A stretch of 64,000 bases of DNA, taken from Alphaproteobacteria bacterium 43-37. GTDB lineage: Bacteria; Pseudomonadota; Alphaproteobacteria; 43-37. The position numbers and the translations under genes were made by a program. Of this stretch, positions 1 to 8,200 are shown piece after piece; positions within the stretch are counted from its first letter, which is position 1; each line of letters starts with the position of its first letter. Below the pieces are notes generated by a model. The model searched no databases, was not told the origin of the DNA, and was given only the letters and a program-made list of their open reading frames with translations. Where the stretch lies: the NCBI GenBank assembly GCA_001897475.1, contig MKSY01000024.1:1-64000 (forward strand), given 5' to 3'.

Positions 1-1723
1 GAGGAATAACATGATGGGCTTGGTGTTTAACGGTAGTCCGCTCTGTTTTCCCTCCAACATCTCTTTCTACAACCTTCGATGGCCACACTTGCCCCGTATG
101 CTTTTCCCACTCTAAGATGAGTTTGTTGCGTGTCGTTCTATCGAAGTTTGTCGTGTGTTTAACATAGCTTTCACCATCCAGCTTCTCAAAGTTATACCGT
201 TGCAAGGTTTCCTTAAGAATGAGTCTCTGATCGCCACCAATCTTCATCCCCGTCCTGGTTTCCATGTCCCGAACATAGTCTTTGGCCAATACTCTGAACC
301 CAGATGGATGGGATGCCTCAACTTTGCTGATGATCTGAGGCGGGAGGATGCGACGAAAAAAGGCGAAAGTGCCACCTTGGCCAACAAGGGAGGCAAAATG
401 AACTGACCGAACAACACCGTTGATAACAGAGGCAGCTTCCAGTGGCGTATCCACAAACCCTAGCCTAACCAGCTGCTCTTCCATGTTTGGCAGATAAGGC
501 TTTAAGGCTTCAACTCCTTCAGCAATAACTTTCTTGCCAAAGTAAACTCCCCCTACACCACAAGCGGCACCAACGCAAGCTATAGCGCCAACACTTCCCC
601 CTACAGCCCCCATAGTTGCTCCAGCTACGCCTGCGACAACATAGGTTCCCAAGTTCATCGCCTCACCAACCAGATGCAAGGCTTCTGATGCATAAGCTGC
701 AGCTGTCGGGTATTCGATCTCAAGCCTTTCAGCCGCTTGATCAGCGAGGATCAACATCTGGCAAATTTGACGCGGATTAATTGGGCTTGCAGCCACCGCT
801 GCTTTAATATCATTCAGTGCTTCTGTGAAAGTAGACTCAAGAAACCGCAGTTCATCTTCAATGGGCCTTAGGCCAATCTTGACTAATATATCTGGAGGAA
901 TCTTAAGATTTGGTGTCGTAAACAACGCTTTTTCAGAAATTCCCCATGGTGGAGACCCAGCTGGCCTTCCATAGCGAATGCCAGACTTTCTATCCTTCAT
1001 GATATCCTGAAAACGCTCCGTTACGATATCTTGAAGACGCTGCAAAAGCCGCTCTTCAAGGCTAGGGGATACCCTCACGCCACTATCCGCAACCACACTT
1101 GTTGCCATAATGCTGGGCGGTGTGTTGCCGATATCCCCGCCGTTACTCAATGGCGGCATACTGCTCATCGCAGCAGGGTCAGTACTTAAAACTGAGCGCA
1201 AGGACGCGCTTTCCTCACTTGACTGCTGCATGAGTTGCTCTTCTTGAGCTCGACTTAAAGCCGCACGACCCACGCTCGACCCTTGGTCATTTTTTGAAAG
1301 TGGATTTGATGCTCCGGATGAGCCTCCAAATGGAGAGCTCCTCAGAGCCTGATCTACCTGTCTGGCAAAATCCTCCTTGCGCAATAATGTTTCAGCACGT
1401 GGCTCAACAGGATCGTATATGCTTTTACCGGGTGGCGGATTAGCGATGGTATGAGCAACATACCTTGGGTTCATGATGGTTCGAGGGCCGTCAATGTTCT
1501 CATCATAATCACGCCGGCCACTTGAAACGGTTAACCTATAAGATGAGCGTTTTTGTTTCTCTTCCTGATCTAAAAACTCTTTGCTAGGAGGTTGAAAATG
1601 AACCCCACTAGCCCTGTTTTGCTGAAATGTATGCTCAAATTCATCTTGTAAGATGCGGGCTAAACAAACCTGATCGTTTAATAATAAAACCAATACCAGA
1701 AATAATTTTGATAACCTTCTCAT
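1..1723 (-). CDS. Secreted protein with C-terminal AHH-type (HNH/EndoVII) nuclease motif; partial, runs off left edge
   Basis: The minus-strand frame is open for 574 codons from the ATG at 1723 to the left edge, with no stop, so the 3' end lies outside the window. Residues 1-22 form a signal peptide (MRRLSKLF then a Leu/Val-rich core ending VCLA). Residues about 25-220 are Ser/Pro/Gln-rich and probably disordered. Residues about 358-395 are a Gly/Ala/Val-rich hydrophobic stretch that could insert in a membrane. The last visible residues, KHQAHHVIP (566-574), match the A-H-H-[IV]-[IV]-P signature of AHH nucleases of the HNH/Endonuclease VII superfamily, common as C-terminal tips of polymorphic toxins; an upstream WEKHTGQVWP fits the Trp-Pro segment often found before it. 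The start overlaps the previous stop as ATGA, implying translational coupling. I infer an exported nuclease toxin or effector. The rest of the catalytic domain, and any immunity gene downstream, cannot be seen. Confidence 0.6.
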   Translation of the reverse strand, partial: MRRLSKLFLVLVLLLNDQVCLARILQDEFEHTFQQNRASGVHFQPPSKEFLDQEEKQKRSSYRLTVSSGRRDYDENIDGPRTIMNPRYVAHTIANPPPGKSIYDPVEPRAETLLRKEDFARQVDQALRSSPFGGSSGASNPLSKNDQGSSVGRAALSRAQEEQLMQQSSEESASLRSVLSTDPAAMSSMPPLSNGGDIGNTPPSIMATSVVADSGVRVSPSLEERLLQRLQDIVTERFQDIMKDRKSGIRYGRPAGSPPWGISEKALFTTPNLKIPPDILVKIGLRPIEDELRFLESTFTEALNDIKAAVAASPINPRQICQMLILADQAAERLEIEYPTAAAYASEALHLVGEAMNLGTYVVAGVAGATMGAVGGSVGAIACVGAACGVGGVYFGKKVIAEGVEALKPYLPNMEEQLVRLGFVDTPLEAASVINGVVRSVHFASLVGQGGTFAFFRRILPPQIISKVEASHPSGFRVLAKDYVRDMETRTGMKIGGDQRLILKETLQRYNFEKLDGESYVKHTTNFDRTTRNKLILEWEKHTGQVWPSKVVERDVGGKTERTTVKHQAHHVIP

Positions 1724-2208
1724 AAATCCCCCTTATATCTTTTACCTGTACTCATTAATTCTGGATGGGCAAGCGAAAACTCTGCATTGTTCTCTACCAA
1801 GCCATAGTATGTAACAGGGTTTATAATAATCTTTCCCTCTTTGTCCCAACACAACCGTAAAGAAACCTGGCTATAATATTGAAGCCAACAGCGGTCGTTT
1901 TCCTCAGCAATAGCACTGGGTTTCTCTTTATCGCTTGGACTTTCTTCTCGAGACCACTTTGACTTATGTTCATTGGGTATTCGCGTGGGAGTTTCTCCTG
2001 GATATAACCATCGATGCGAATCTATATATCTACCAATATTGTTTTGAGCCACAGATTTTATCCAGGCCATATGCTGACCAAGGTTAATGTAGTAGCTATG
2101 GTACTGATCATAAAAATGATGAACCCTTGGAAAATGATAACTCACCTGACCGTGAACTTGGCTTTCAGCATCGGCAATCAATGAATCAAAATAGGCATTG
2201 CCTTGCAC
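1720..2208 (-). CDS. Hypothetical protein, 162 aa, between protease and nuclease
   Basis: I do not recognise this protein. It is rich in Tyr, His and Trp (for example YHFPRVHHFYDQYHSYY near residues 24-40), with a charged Ser/Lys/Glu middle and no signal peptide or membrane segment. The only conventional start in the frame is GTG at 2208 and it has no clear Shine-Dalgarno. The same frame stays open back to about 2295, inside the upstream protease gene, in the -1 register relative to it. It could therefore be the C-terminal part of a protein split by a frameshift. Its stop overlaps the nuclease start (ATGA), so it is probably co-translated with that gene. An immunity or accessory role is possible from position only. 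Confidence 0.5.
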   Translation of the reverse strand: MQGNAYFDSLIADAESQVHGQVSYHFPRVHHFYDQYHSYYINLGQHMAWIKSVAQNNIGRYIDSHRWLYPGETPTRIPNEHKSKWSREESPSDKEKPSAIAEENDRCWLQYYSQVSLRLCWDKEGKIIINPVTYYGLVENNAEFSLAHPELMSTGKRYKGDL

Positions 2209-2234
2209 ATCAACTCTAACAGCATCCGTAATTT

Positions 2235-2999
2235 TTAACTGCCAGCTGGAACTTGGTGTGCATAAGCCCCCGTTTGCCCGGGAAGAACTACGTTTTTAGC
2301 TTGGCTCCACTTTTTGGTATGGCGATCTAGCTCTTCTTGATGGAGAGCTAAGCCAACAACTTGATTATTTATAATACCTGGAGCTCCACAATCCCCATAA
2401 TGGGGCAAACCTGCTAAAAGTTTATCTGGATTTTGGCGTATAAATTCTACCAGGATGGCTTTGCCTTTTAGTAATGCATCAGTAGGCTCGCGAACAATAG
2501 ACTCCATAGCTCGCCCCCTTCTATCTTCAATAAAGAAATCCTTATCGCCTCTTCCAGTCACCCCAAATCCAACCGTTAGCATCTTTTGAGGAAATTGGCT
2601 TAGCGCTGTATCTGCAATCATTATGGGTCTTCGATCTAGGATCGGGGGATTGATCACAGCTAAAGCCACGTCATTAGGGTCAAATGCGTCTGAACTATCT
2701 TGCCGAGCCTGCGAATGAGCAAATTTTCTGACTATGTTTGTGTACGATAACGTGCCATCATCATGTAGGACAGAAAAGAGATAAACTGAAGCAGGAAAGT
2801 TTTTTAAGCAATGAGCCAGAGTGAGAATAACATGGCCATAGTGTCTCTTTCTGGTTGAACCCTCCGCTCTAAACATTATCGATAAGCATGTCATCTGACA
2901 AGGGGTATAGAAAAACCCACCGTTCATTTCAGAACGATGGGTTACTGTGGTATATTTTTTAGCCTTCAATAAGTCCATGATACTAAACTTCAGGCCCAT
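2235..2999 (-). CDS. Chymotrypsin-fold (S1-like) protease with Cys in the nucleophile position
   Basis: This 254-aa protein has the order and spacing of a trypsin/V8-like peptidase: His63 in ILTLAHC, Asp110 in DPNDVALAVI, and the nucleophile loop YGDCGAPG at 201-208. The usual GDSG is GDCG here (codon TGT), so the predicted nucleophile is Cys204, as in viral 3C-like proteases of the same fold. The region MLTVGFGVTGR resembles LFSVGYGLTGN of the Ser protease at 29613-30566, so the two are probably paralogues. No signal peptide is evident; starts at 2999 or at Met8 (2978) are both possible, and neither has a strong ribosome binding site. It heads the three-gene module. It may be an active cysteine protease, a weakened enzyme or a binding protein; the sequence alone does not decide. 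Confidence 0.6.
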   Translation of the reverse strand: MGLKFSIMDLLKAKKYTTVTHRSEMNGGFFYTPCQMTCLSIMFRAEGSTRKRHYGHVILTLAHCLKNFPASVYLFSVLHDDGTLSYTNIVRKFAHSQARQDSSDAFDPNDVALAVINPPILDRRPIMIADTALSQFPQKMLTVGFGVTGRGDKDFFIEDRRGRAMESIVREPTDALLKGKAILVEFIRQNPDKLLAGLPHYGDCGAPGIINNQVVGLALHQEELDRHTKKWSQAKNVVLPGQTGAYAHQVPAGS

Positions 3000-3072
3000 G
3001 TGAACTAAGGTTTATCTTATGATGTGGACGGATGGAATAGCCGCTTCGCCAAATTCATTCGTGTATTTTTTC

Positions 3073-3092
3073 ATAGCATTGAAGAATGCTAT
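3073..3092. promoter_or_regulatory. Inverted repeat upstream of the protease/nuclease module
   Basis: ATAGCATT-GAAG-AATGCTAT is a perfect 8-bp inverted repeat in the 227-bp gap between the lysR stop side (3227) and the protease start (2999), followed by a second short palindrome CTATTAATAG near 3100. It has no T-run, so it fits an operator or an mRNA-leader hairpin better than a terminator. The LysR gene next door gives no direct link. Confidence 0.3.
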
Positions 3093-3226
3093 TGACGCTC
3101 TATTAATAGACAATATAATCGAAATTAAAGGGGCAGCTTATGTATTCTGTAGGCAAAACAAGCACCAGCAATAATGCGTTTGAACCAGAGTAGGAAAAAT
3201 TTATGAAGTTTTCTTGCCCAAATTAA

Positions 3227-4141
3227 TTAACAGCTTTTATTTGCTTTATCTATTATGAAATTTTTAAGTGCCATGACCCGCTTATTGGCCTTTAGATTTG
3301 ACGGCATCACAAAATAAAGTGTTTGCCATAGGCTTTTTTCTTCTGGAAAAGTGTCCGTTAAAATTTCTGTTAATCCAAATTGCTTACCAATAAATTTTGG
3401 AAGAATTCCAATTGCTAAGCCTTGATTGATGTAATACAAACTGCAAACTATATCATCTGTAATGAACAGAGGGTCTCTTTGATTGGCAAGAGTTACCCCT
3501 TCATGTAATAATATATTTGAACGTTCGTCTGCTAAATGGGTGTTTTCCGATGCCCATTGATAACCAATGATGGAATGATTATCTAAGTCGGCCATTGAGG
3601 TTGGTGTACCGTGGGTTTCCAAATAATTTGGATGGACAAATGGCACCCATGAAAATTCGCGTAGTTTAATCCAAATTAAAGACGTATTTTTGGGTGGCTT
3701 AAAAGCAGTGAGCCCAACAGTGATGCCAGAAATGCTACTTGAAAATCCTAATGACCTCCTTTCATCAATAATTAACTTCAGGTTAATGCCAGGATAAAGG
3801 TCTCGGAACTCTTGGAAATGTTGAGAAAACCAGGCGGCACCATTGTTGGTGATGATCACTTTAAGATCGCCTTCAATGGTCTCTTTAACTCCTTTAACAT
3901 CCGCAATCGTTTGATCAAACAAAGCCAGGAGAGCCTTAGCATTTTCATAAAGCTCTTGCCCTTCGCCATTGAGGATGATGCCCTGGGGATTGCCTGAATA
4001 GAGTTTGGTCTTCAAGTGTTTCTCAAGAGTATCCAATTGGCGTTTAACACCTGAGGGAGTAAGGCCGACAAATTCAGAAGCTTTGGCCATACTTGCGTGT
4101 TCAGCCACACAGCAGAATGTCCGAAGCCATTCGATATCCAT
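3227..4141 (-). CDS. LysR-family transcriptional regulator at the end of the flagellar operon
   Basis: The 304-aa protein has the LysR plan. A winged helix-turn-helix fills residues 1-60 (MDIEWLRTFCCVAEH, then AKASEFVGLTPSGVKRQLDTLEKHL), followed by a linker helix and a periplasmic-binding-like effector domain from about residue 90 to the end. Its start is only 3 bp after the fliW stop, so it is probably transcribed with the hook-junction genes. LysR proteins usually regulate a nearby or divergent promoter in response to a small molecule; nothing in the sequence identifies the ligand. It may control the divergently placed accessory module at 1-3000 or flagellar output. It is a different regulator from the LysR at 57922. 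Confidence 0.85.
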   Translation of the reverse strand: MDIEWLRTFCCVAEHASMAKASEFVGLTPSGVKRQLDTLEKHLKTKLYSGNPQGIILNGEGQELYENAKALLALFDQTIADVKGVKETIEGDLKVIITNNGAAWFSQHFQEFRDLYPGINLKLIIDERRSLGFSSSISGITVGLTAFKPPKNTSLIWIKLREFSWVPFVHPNYLETHGTPTSMADLDNHSIIGYQWASENTHLADERSNILLHEGVTLANQRDPLFITDDIVCSLYYINQGLAIGILPKFIGKQFGLTEILTDTFPEEKSLWQTLYFVMPSNLKANKRVMALKNFIIDKANKSC

Positions 4142-4144
4142 CAG

Positions 4145-4630
4145 TTACTTCTCCAGAGTCATCAGATTTGGAGCATCGCCTAAGATTAGCCGTAAAGGAT
4201 AGCGATCTTGTGAAAAGACATGTTGCCATGCTTGTTTTGTTATGGCGTCGATGATAATGGGAGCTTTAAGGTTAGCCCTTAGTTCCAAGGCTCCATTATT
4301 GTTTTCACCGGCAATGAAAGGCATGATAAAGGTGTTTTCCGCAGTTAATTGATAAGCGGATGATAACGCTTCAATGTCTTCTTCTTCATAGAGTTGCTGC
4401 GTTGCTAGGTTCATAGGAAGACCATAAAACCTTATGAAAAAAGGCTTTTCACAGCTAATTTTTACAAGCAAACCAAGTTGAGATACATTAAATAAAGTAT
4501 GACTCTCAAAACCGAGAACCCCTCTTGGAAATTCAAGTTGTGGAATGCTGACCCCCAATTTGGTGGGTGAAAATGGTAGGTTTTCTAAAAATGCTTCTGG
4601 GGTAATAAGCGAAGGAGATTGTAAGCCCAT
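4145..4630 (-). CDS. fliW: Flagellar assembly factor FliW
   Basis: This 161-aa protein matches FliW at its two diagnostic places: FPRGVLGFES near residues 34-43 (FliW consensus FPxGxxGFE) and RANLKAPIIIDAITKQAWQ near 122-140 (ANLKAPVVIN in Bacillus). In characterised systems FliW binds flagellin and the translational regulator CsrA, so that flagellin synthesis follows hook completion. Its place directly after flgL fits that role. The start ATG lies 2 bp beyond the flgL stop. FliW is less typical of alphaproteobacteria, where FlaF/FlbT control flagellin. No csrA or flagellin gene is in the window. Confidence 0.85.
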   Translation of the reverse strand: MGLQSPSLITPEAFLENLPFSPTKLGVSIPQLEFPRGVLGFESHTLFNVSQLGLLVKISCEKPFFIRFYGLPMNLATQQLYEEEDIEALSSAYQLTAENTFIMPFIAGENNNGALELRANLKAPIIIDAITKQAWQHVFSQDRYPLRLILGDAPNLMTLEK

Positions 4631-4631
4631 T

Positions 4632-5531
4632 TTAATCCTCTAAAAGTGATTGGCGCCCGAGGCGACTTAGAATTTGACGAGATAGCTTCATTTGAGTCTC
4701 AGCATCTTGGAATTCAAACACAGCTTGAGCAGGATCCATCATAACGACTTTTGTTTGAGCCGCGATGTATTCTTCTGTGTTTAGCACATTAAACTCCATC
4801 GCTTTTTCCACCACGACAATTTGCTGGCCAATTTGCGCTTGGATGTTTCCTAAATACTTCAAGCTCAAGCTAATTTTGTCTAAAGCTTCCGTGAGCCGAG
4901 TTTGATCTGTTGGATCGGCTGTTTTCATGAGTAAAAGGCCATGTATTGCGTTTTCAAATACAGGAGTATCAACGCCAACGCCATATTCAAAAAATTCATT
5001 TTGGCGGTTAGTTTTAACTCTAAAAGGGGCATTACCAACATAAGAATAGGAGTAATCAGGAGGGTCTCCTAAGTTAGGTGTAACCATACCGGATACATTT
5101 ATAGGTGCTATATTTGATCCTTTTCCAAAAAGATACTTTCCTCCTAGATTAGTGTTTCCAATACGTACCACATCATCGAGGGTTTGCTGAGCTATACCAA
5201 TCGAGGCAAAAGCAGATGTTGGGTCACCGTTTATTCCAGAAATAAGGTCCTTAAATAAAACAGCAAGAACCTCCCCTAGTTGTGCAAGATTTGTTTCAGA
5301 GGTTAGCAGTTGGCTCTCAGCTAATTTTAGGCTTATGCTGAAAGTTTGTAGCTGTTGACGTTCAACATCCATATTTATGATACGTTCACTAGAGGAGGGG
5401 AAGTCAGCAAAACTATCTGAGATTTTTCCGCCTCTGGTTGCCTTTACAGAACGCTCATGAAGCGCTTGTTGTAACAAATTCAAATTGCGCATGTTATTTG
5501 ATTGTTGGCCAAAAGTACTAATACGAGGCAT
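4632..5531 (-). CDS. flgL: Flagellar hook-associated protein 3 (hook-filament junction)
   Basis: The 299-aa protein begins MPRISTFGQQSNNM, the usual FlgL opening with a coiled amphipathic N-terminus (LLQQALHERSVKATRGGKIS), and ends with the D0 helix SRQILSRLGRQSLLED. The middle contains DLISGINGDP and GGKYLFGKGSN, equivalent to the AN(T/S)...GxYLFxG region of FlgL. FlgL forms the distal ring of the hook-filament junction. It lies 14 bp after flgK in the same operon, and its length is normal for the family. Confidence 0.92.
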   Translation of the reverse strand: MPRISTFGQQSNNMRNLNLLQQALHERSVKATRGGKISDSFADFPSSSERIINMDVERQQLQTFSISLKLAESQLLTSETNLAQLGEVLAVLFKDLISGINGDPTSAFASIGIAQQTLDDVVRIGNTNLGGKYLFGKGSNIAPINVSGMVTPNLGDPPDYSYSYVGNAPFRVKTNRQNEFFEYGVGVDTPVFENAIHGLLLMKTADPTDQTRLTEALDKISLSLKYLGNIQAQIGQQIVVVEKAMEFNVLNTEEYIAAQTKVVMMDPAQAVFEFQDAETQMKLSRQILSRLGRQSLLED

Positions 5532-5545
5532 TTGCTACTCCTTTA

Positions 5546-7384
5546 TTAGCGAGTGAAGGCTCGGACAAGGTGCTCAAACATTTCTTTTGCCACGCTATGG
5601 CAATGAGCGCTCGCTTTATAGGAGAGCTGAATGGTTGTTAAAGATTGAACTTCTTCATCAATATTCACACCAGCTTGATTGTAGAGCCTTTGTTTCGCAT
5701 CATGATTTAAGAATTCATGAAACTTAACTGCCGTTAATTCAACGGAAGTTTTCCCAGCCAGGTGTGCTGTAAGAATGGCACCATATTTAGTTAAAGTTGT
5801 TGTTTGGCTTCCTAAGCCATCAACAGCTTCGAACGTAAAGCTATCTTTGTTGATGGAATTGCTTAGCTGTAGAGCGTTAAGTGAATCACCACTTGTTGCA
5901 GCTAATCTTTGCTGAGGCGTACCGGAAGGATTGGCTAATATTGATGAGTTGAGGATCCCAAAATTTAAGAGTTCTGGCTGTGTCAGATACTTTGTGTTTA
6001 CGGAAAATTTTTGACTAATGCCAAGGATATTGTCTCCTGCAACGGTTGAGTCTGTTACGAGTAAGTCGTTGAATCCAAAAAAATGTGAAAACCCATAGTC
6101 TCTTCCATTAAGATTAATGGTTGCTGGTGCAGCGCCATCCTTTGAGCCTATAGAAACACCTTTTCCTGACCCTGCGTTTAAAACCACATGCCCCGTGGCA
6201 TCAATGGAGGCTACAGAAGAGCCAAAAGATGTATTGATCCGAGTGATAAGATCATTAACGCTTACAAGTGTTGGATCATTTAAATCAATATCGACAATTC
6301 GATCAAAATTTCCATTTGCTCCGACTGTTGCTAACCGTACAGTGCCGGACCAAGATAAAATTTCTAAACCAGCATCAGCTGCTGTTGGGCCTAGGCTTCG
6401 GGTTCCATTGAGAGTCTGGTTGTTTTCGAAGGAGGTTCCTAAATTGTGCAGAGCGTTAACGGTGTCTCTGATTTTTTCAACAAAAGCATCCATTTGATTT
6501 TGAATGGTGGGTACAATAGAATCCCTAATCTCAACAAGCCCCTTTGCTCTGCCAGACTTAAGATTCTCAGTTGCATTGATGCCGCTGACAGCAACATTTT
6601 CAAAATCGCCATTTTCATAACTGACGAAAGGATTCATAGCTCCAAAAAACCTCTCATATGTAAGAACGATAGGTTCTACATTCACAAGAGCTTGCCCGGC
6701 TGCTGTTCCGACGAAATAATCGCCTGTTTGCCTTGGCAAAACCTGAATATACATAATTGATGATAGCTCTCTAAGCAAAGTGTCGCGTTTATCTTGTAGG
6801 TCATTTGTAAAAATACCAGGAGTGCCAGTTTTGGATCGTATCTCTTTGTTTATGCGATGAGTATCTTCGATGATTTGTCTGGCTCTTGTTATGTGGTTTT
6901 CAAGTGAAGCGTCAGCTTCTGCGCGTATTTGTTGCGCTTGCTTGACAACGTCATTTATCCGCTCTGTAAGATTTTTTGCTGATTGAACAACAAGCGAACG
7001 AAGCGATGCAGAGGTAGGATCATTAGATGCTCGAGCAAGAGCATTGGCAAACTCTCCTAAAAGATAACTAATATCATTTTGGCCATCAACTGTTCCCAAA
7101 AGGGTCTGACATCTTTGCAAGAATTCTGATTTAACTTCGTGATAGCCTAAATCAGATGTAGAAATATTTATGTCACGAACAAGTGACATTTCTACGTTCC
7201 TTTTGATATCTGAAATTTCGGTTCCCAGTCCAAATCCAGCGGAAATGACTGGAACTTGAATAAGCGTTTTTTTCGAATAACCTTCTTGCCCGGCATTGAG
7301 AATGTTTGCTGAAGCGATCTGTGTTTCGATGCTTCTCATCTTAAGGCCATTAAGGCTCATATTAATAGTTTGTGTGAGTGACAT
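5546..7384 (-). CDS. flgK: Flagellar hook-associated protein 1
   Basis: The 612-aa protein opens MSLTQTINMSLNGLKMRS with the N-terminal rod/hook-type helix. The region FLQRCQTLLGTVDGQNDI...ANALARASNDPTSASLR matches the FlgK stretch where the D1 domain begins. The region DLQDKRDTLLRELSSI is the strongly conserved FlgK motif (DLxDxRDxLxxxLSxxV). A C-terminal helix from LTTIQLSYKASAHCHS pairs with the N-terminus. The central part (about 290-480) carries the variable D2/D3 domains. FlgK forms the proximal junction ring between hook and filament and is exported by the flagellar type III system. The chaperone-like gene 7394-7813 lies just upstream in the operon. Confidence 0.93.
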   Translation of the reverse strand: MSLTQTINMSLNGLKMRSIETQIASANILNAGQEGYSKKTLIQVPVISAGFGLGTEISDIKRNVEMSLVRDINISTSDLGYHEVKSEFLQRCQTLLGTVDGQNDISYLLGEFANALARASNDPTSASLRSLVVQSAKNLTERINDVVKQAQQIRAEADASLENHITRARQIIEDTHRINKEIRSKTGTPGIFTNDLQDKRDTLLRELSSIMYIQVLPRQTGDYFVGTAAGQALVNVEPIVLTYERFFGAMNPFVSYENGDFENVAVSGINATENLKSGRAKGLVEIRDSIVPTIQNQMDAFVEKIRDTVNALHNLGTSFENNQTLNGTRSLGPTAADAGLEILSWSGTVRLATVGANGNFDRIVDIDLNDPTLVSVNDLITRINTSFGSSVASIDATGHVVLNAGSGKGVSIGSKDGAAPATINLNGRDYGFSHFFGFNDLLVTDSTVAGDNILGISQKFSVNTKYLTQPELLNFGILNSSILANPSGTPQQRLAATSGDSLNALQLSNSINKDSFTFEAVDGLGSQTTTLTKYGAILTAHLAGKTSVELTAVKFHEFLNHDAKQRLYNQAGVNIDEEVQSLTTIQLSYKASAHCHSVAKEMFEHLVRAFTR

Positions 7385-7393
7385 TATTGGCTC

Positions 7394-7813
7394 CTAAAAC
7401 GTTTCGTTTACAGCCAAAGGTAAGGGCTGAGAGTTTCTTTTCGTTGGTTTTTTACGCGGTGTGTATGTTTTGACCGGTCTATTTGAAGATTCAGCAGCTT
7501 CGATGATAGCGTTCAGGTAACTTTGTGAAGCAATGATTTTAGCGGTTAGAATAATCTCATTTAGATTCAAAGCCTCATTGAGTCGGACATGGTTTTGAAT
7601 TAATTCCTGAGAGGCCGAGTTGCTATCAAAACCTGTTTTCTTTAGGGTGGTTAAGCATTGAATATAGCGATTAGATAATTCAGTTTTACGCTCCACAAGC
7701 TCACGTAAGCCTGCCCTATCATTTTGCTCAAGCTTCATGTTCTCCTCAAGCACAAGATTGGTTAAGGTAAGGGTGGTTTGGTTGAGCTCTTCTAAAAGTT
7801 TTTTATGCTTCAT
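7394..7813 (-). CDS. FlgN-like flagellar export chaperone
   Basis: This 139-aa protein is mostly helical and charged (LLEELNQTTLTLTNLVLEEN, then LRELVERKTELSNRYIQCL), as in FlgN, the export chaperone for FlgK and FlgL. It ends in a basic tail (KTYTPRKKPTKRN). FlgN families diverge strongly, so the call rests largely on helix pattern, size and position between flgJ and flgK. The intergenic gaps are 3 and 9 bp, which makes co-transcription almost certain. Confidence 0.65.
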   Translation of the reverse strand: MKHKKLLEELNQTTLTLTNLVLEENMKLEQNDRAGLRELVERKTELSNRYIQCLTTLKKTGFDSNSASQELIQNHVRLNEALNLNEIILTAKIIASQSYLNAIIEAAESSNRPVKTYTPRKKPTKRNSQPLPLAVNETF

Positions 7814-7816
7814 GGC

Positions 7817-8200
7817 TTACTTCCCTTCTGCAGCGAATGAGGATAAATTCTTTTGCTGACTTAAAGACTCTGAAGCAAGCTGACCAGCTTCATAGGCTTT
7901 AAGTACTTGAGAATAATCAGATGATTTTTCTGCTCTTAGACGAAGCTGTTCTTCGACGGCATCAGCAATTCCGATGCTTTGCGTGTGAGCCGTTTGTTTA
8001 GCAACTTCTGTAACAATCATATTCCGAAAAACACGTTCAGAAGGGCCTCCTTTTGTAAGACCATCTGTTGGGATGCCTTGAAACATAGTGTTAAACATTT
8101 GTGCAATAAATACTGATTCGAACTCTTCAGCCACTAAACGAATCCTGTCAGGCGCTTTGTGGGGCGAGTTTGTTATTTGCATGTGGGTAATGTTTGTCAT
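7817..8200 (-). CDS. flgJ: FlgJ-type rod-binding protein (no muramidase domain)
   Basis: The 127-aa protein is the rod-binding domain alone. EEFESVFIAQMFNTMFQGI (residues 25-43) and ERVFRNMIVTEVAKQ...GIGIADAVEEQL correspond to the FlgJ N-terminal pattern (EFExxFLxxMLKxM ... FxxMLxxExAxxxAxxGGIGIA). The C-terminal glucosaminidase domain of enterobacterial FlgJ is absent, which is the usual state in alphaproteobacteria. It caps the growing rod. The start overlaps the last base of flgI. Confidence 0.82.
   Translation of the reverse strand: MTNITHMQITNSPHKAPDRIRLVAEEFESVFIAQMFNTMFQGIPTDGLTKGGPSERVFRNMIVTEVAKQTAHTQSIGIADAVEEQLRLRAEKSSDYSQVLKAYEAGQLASESLSQQKNLSSFAAEGK

Noticed and set aside
155-456. 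Short frames of 83 and 70 aa near the left edge
   Set aside because: They lie inside the 574-codon open frame of the partial nuclease gene in other registers.
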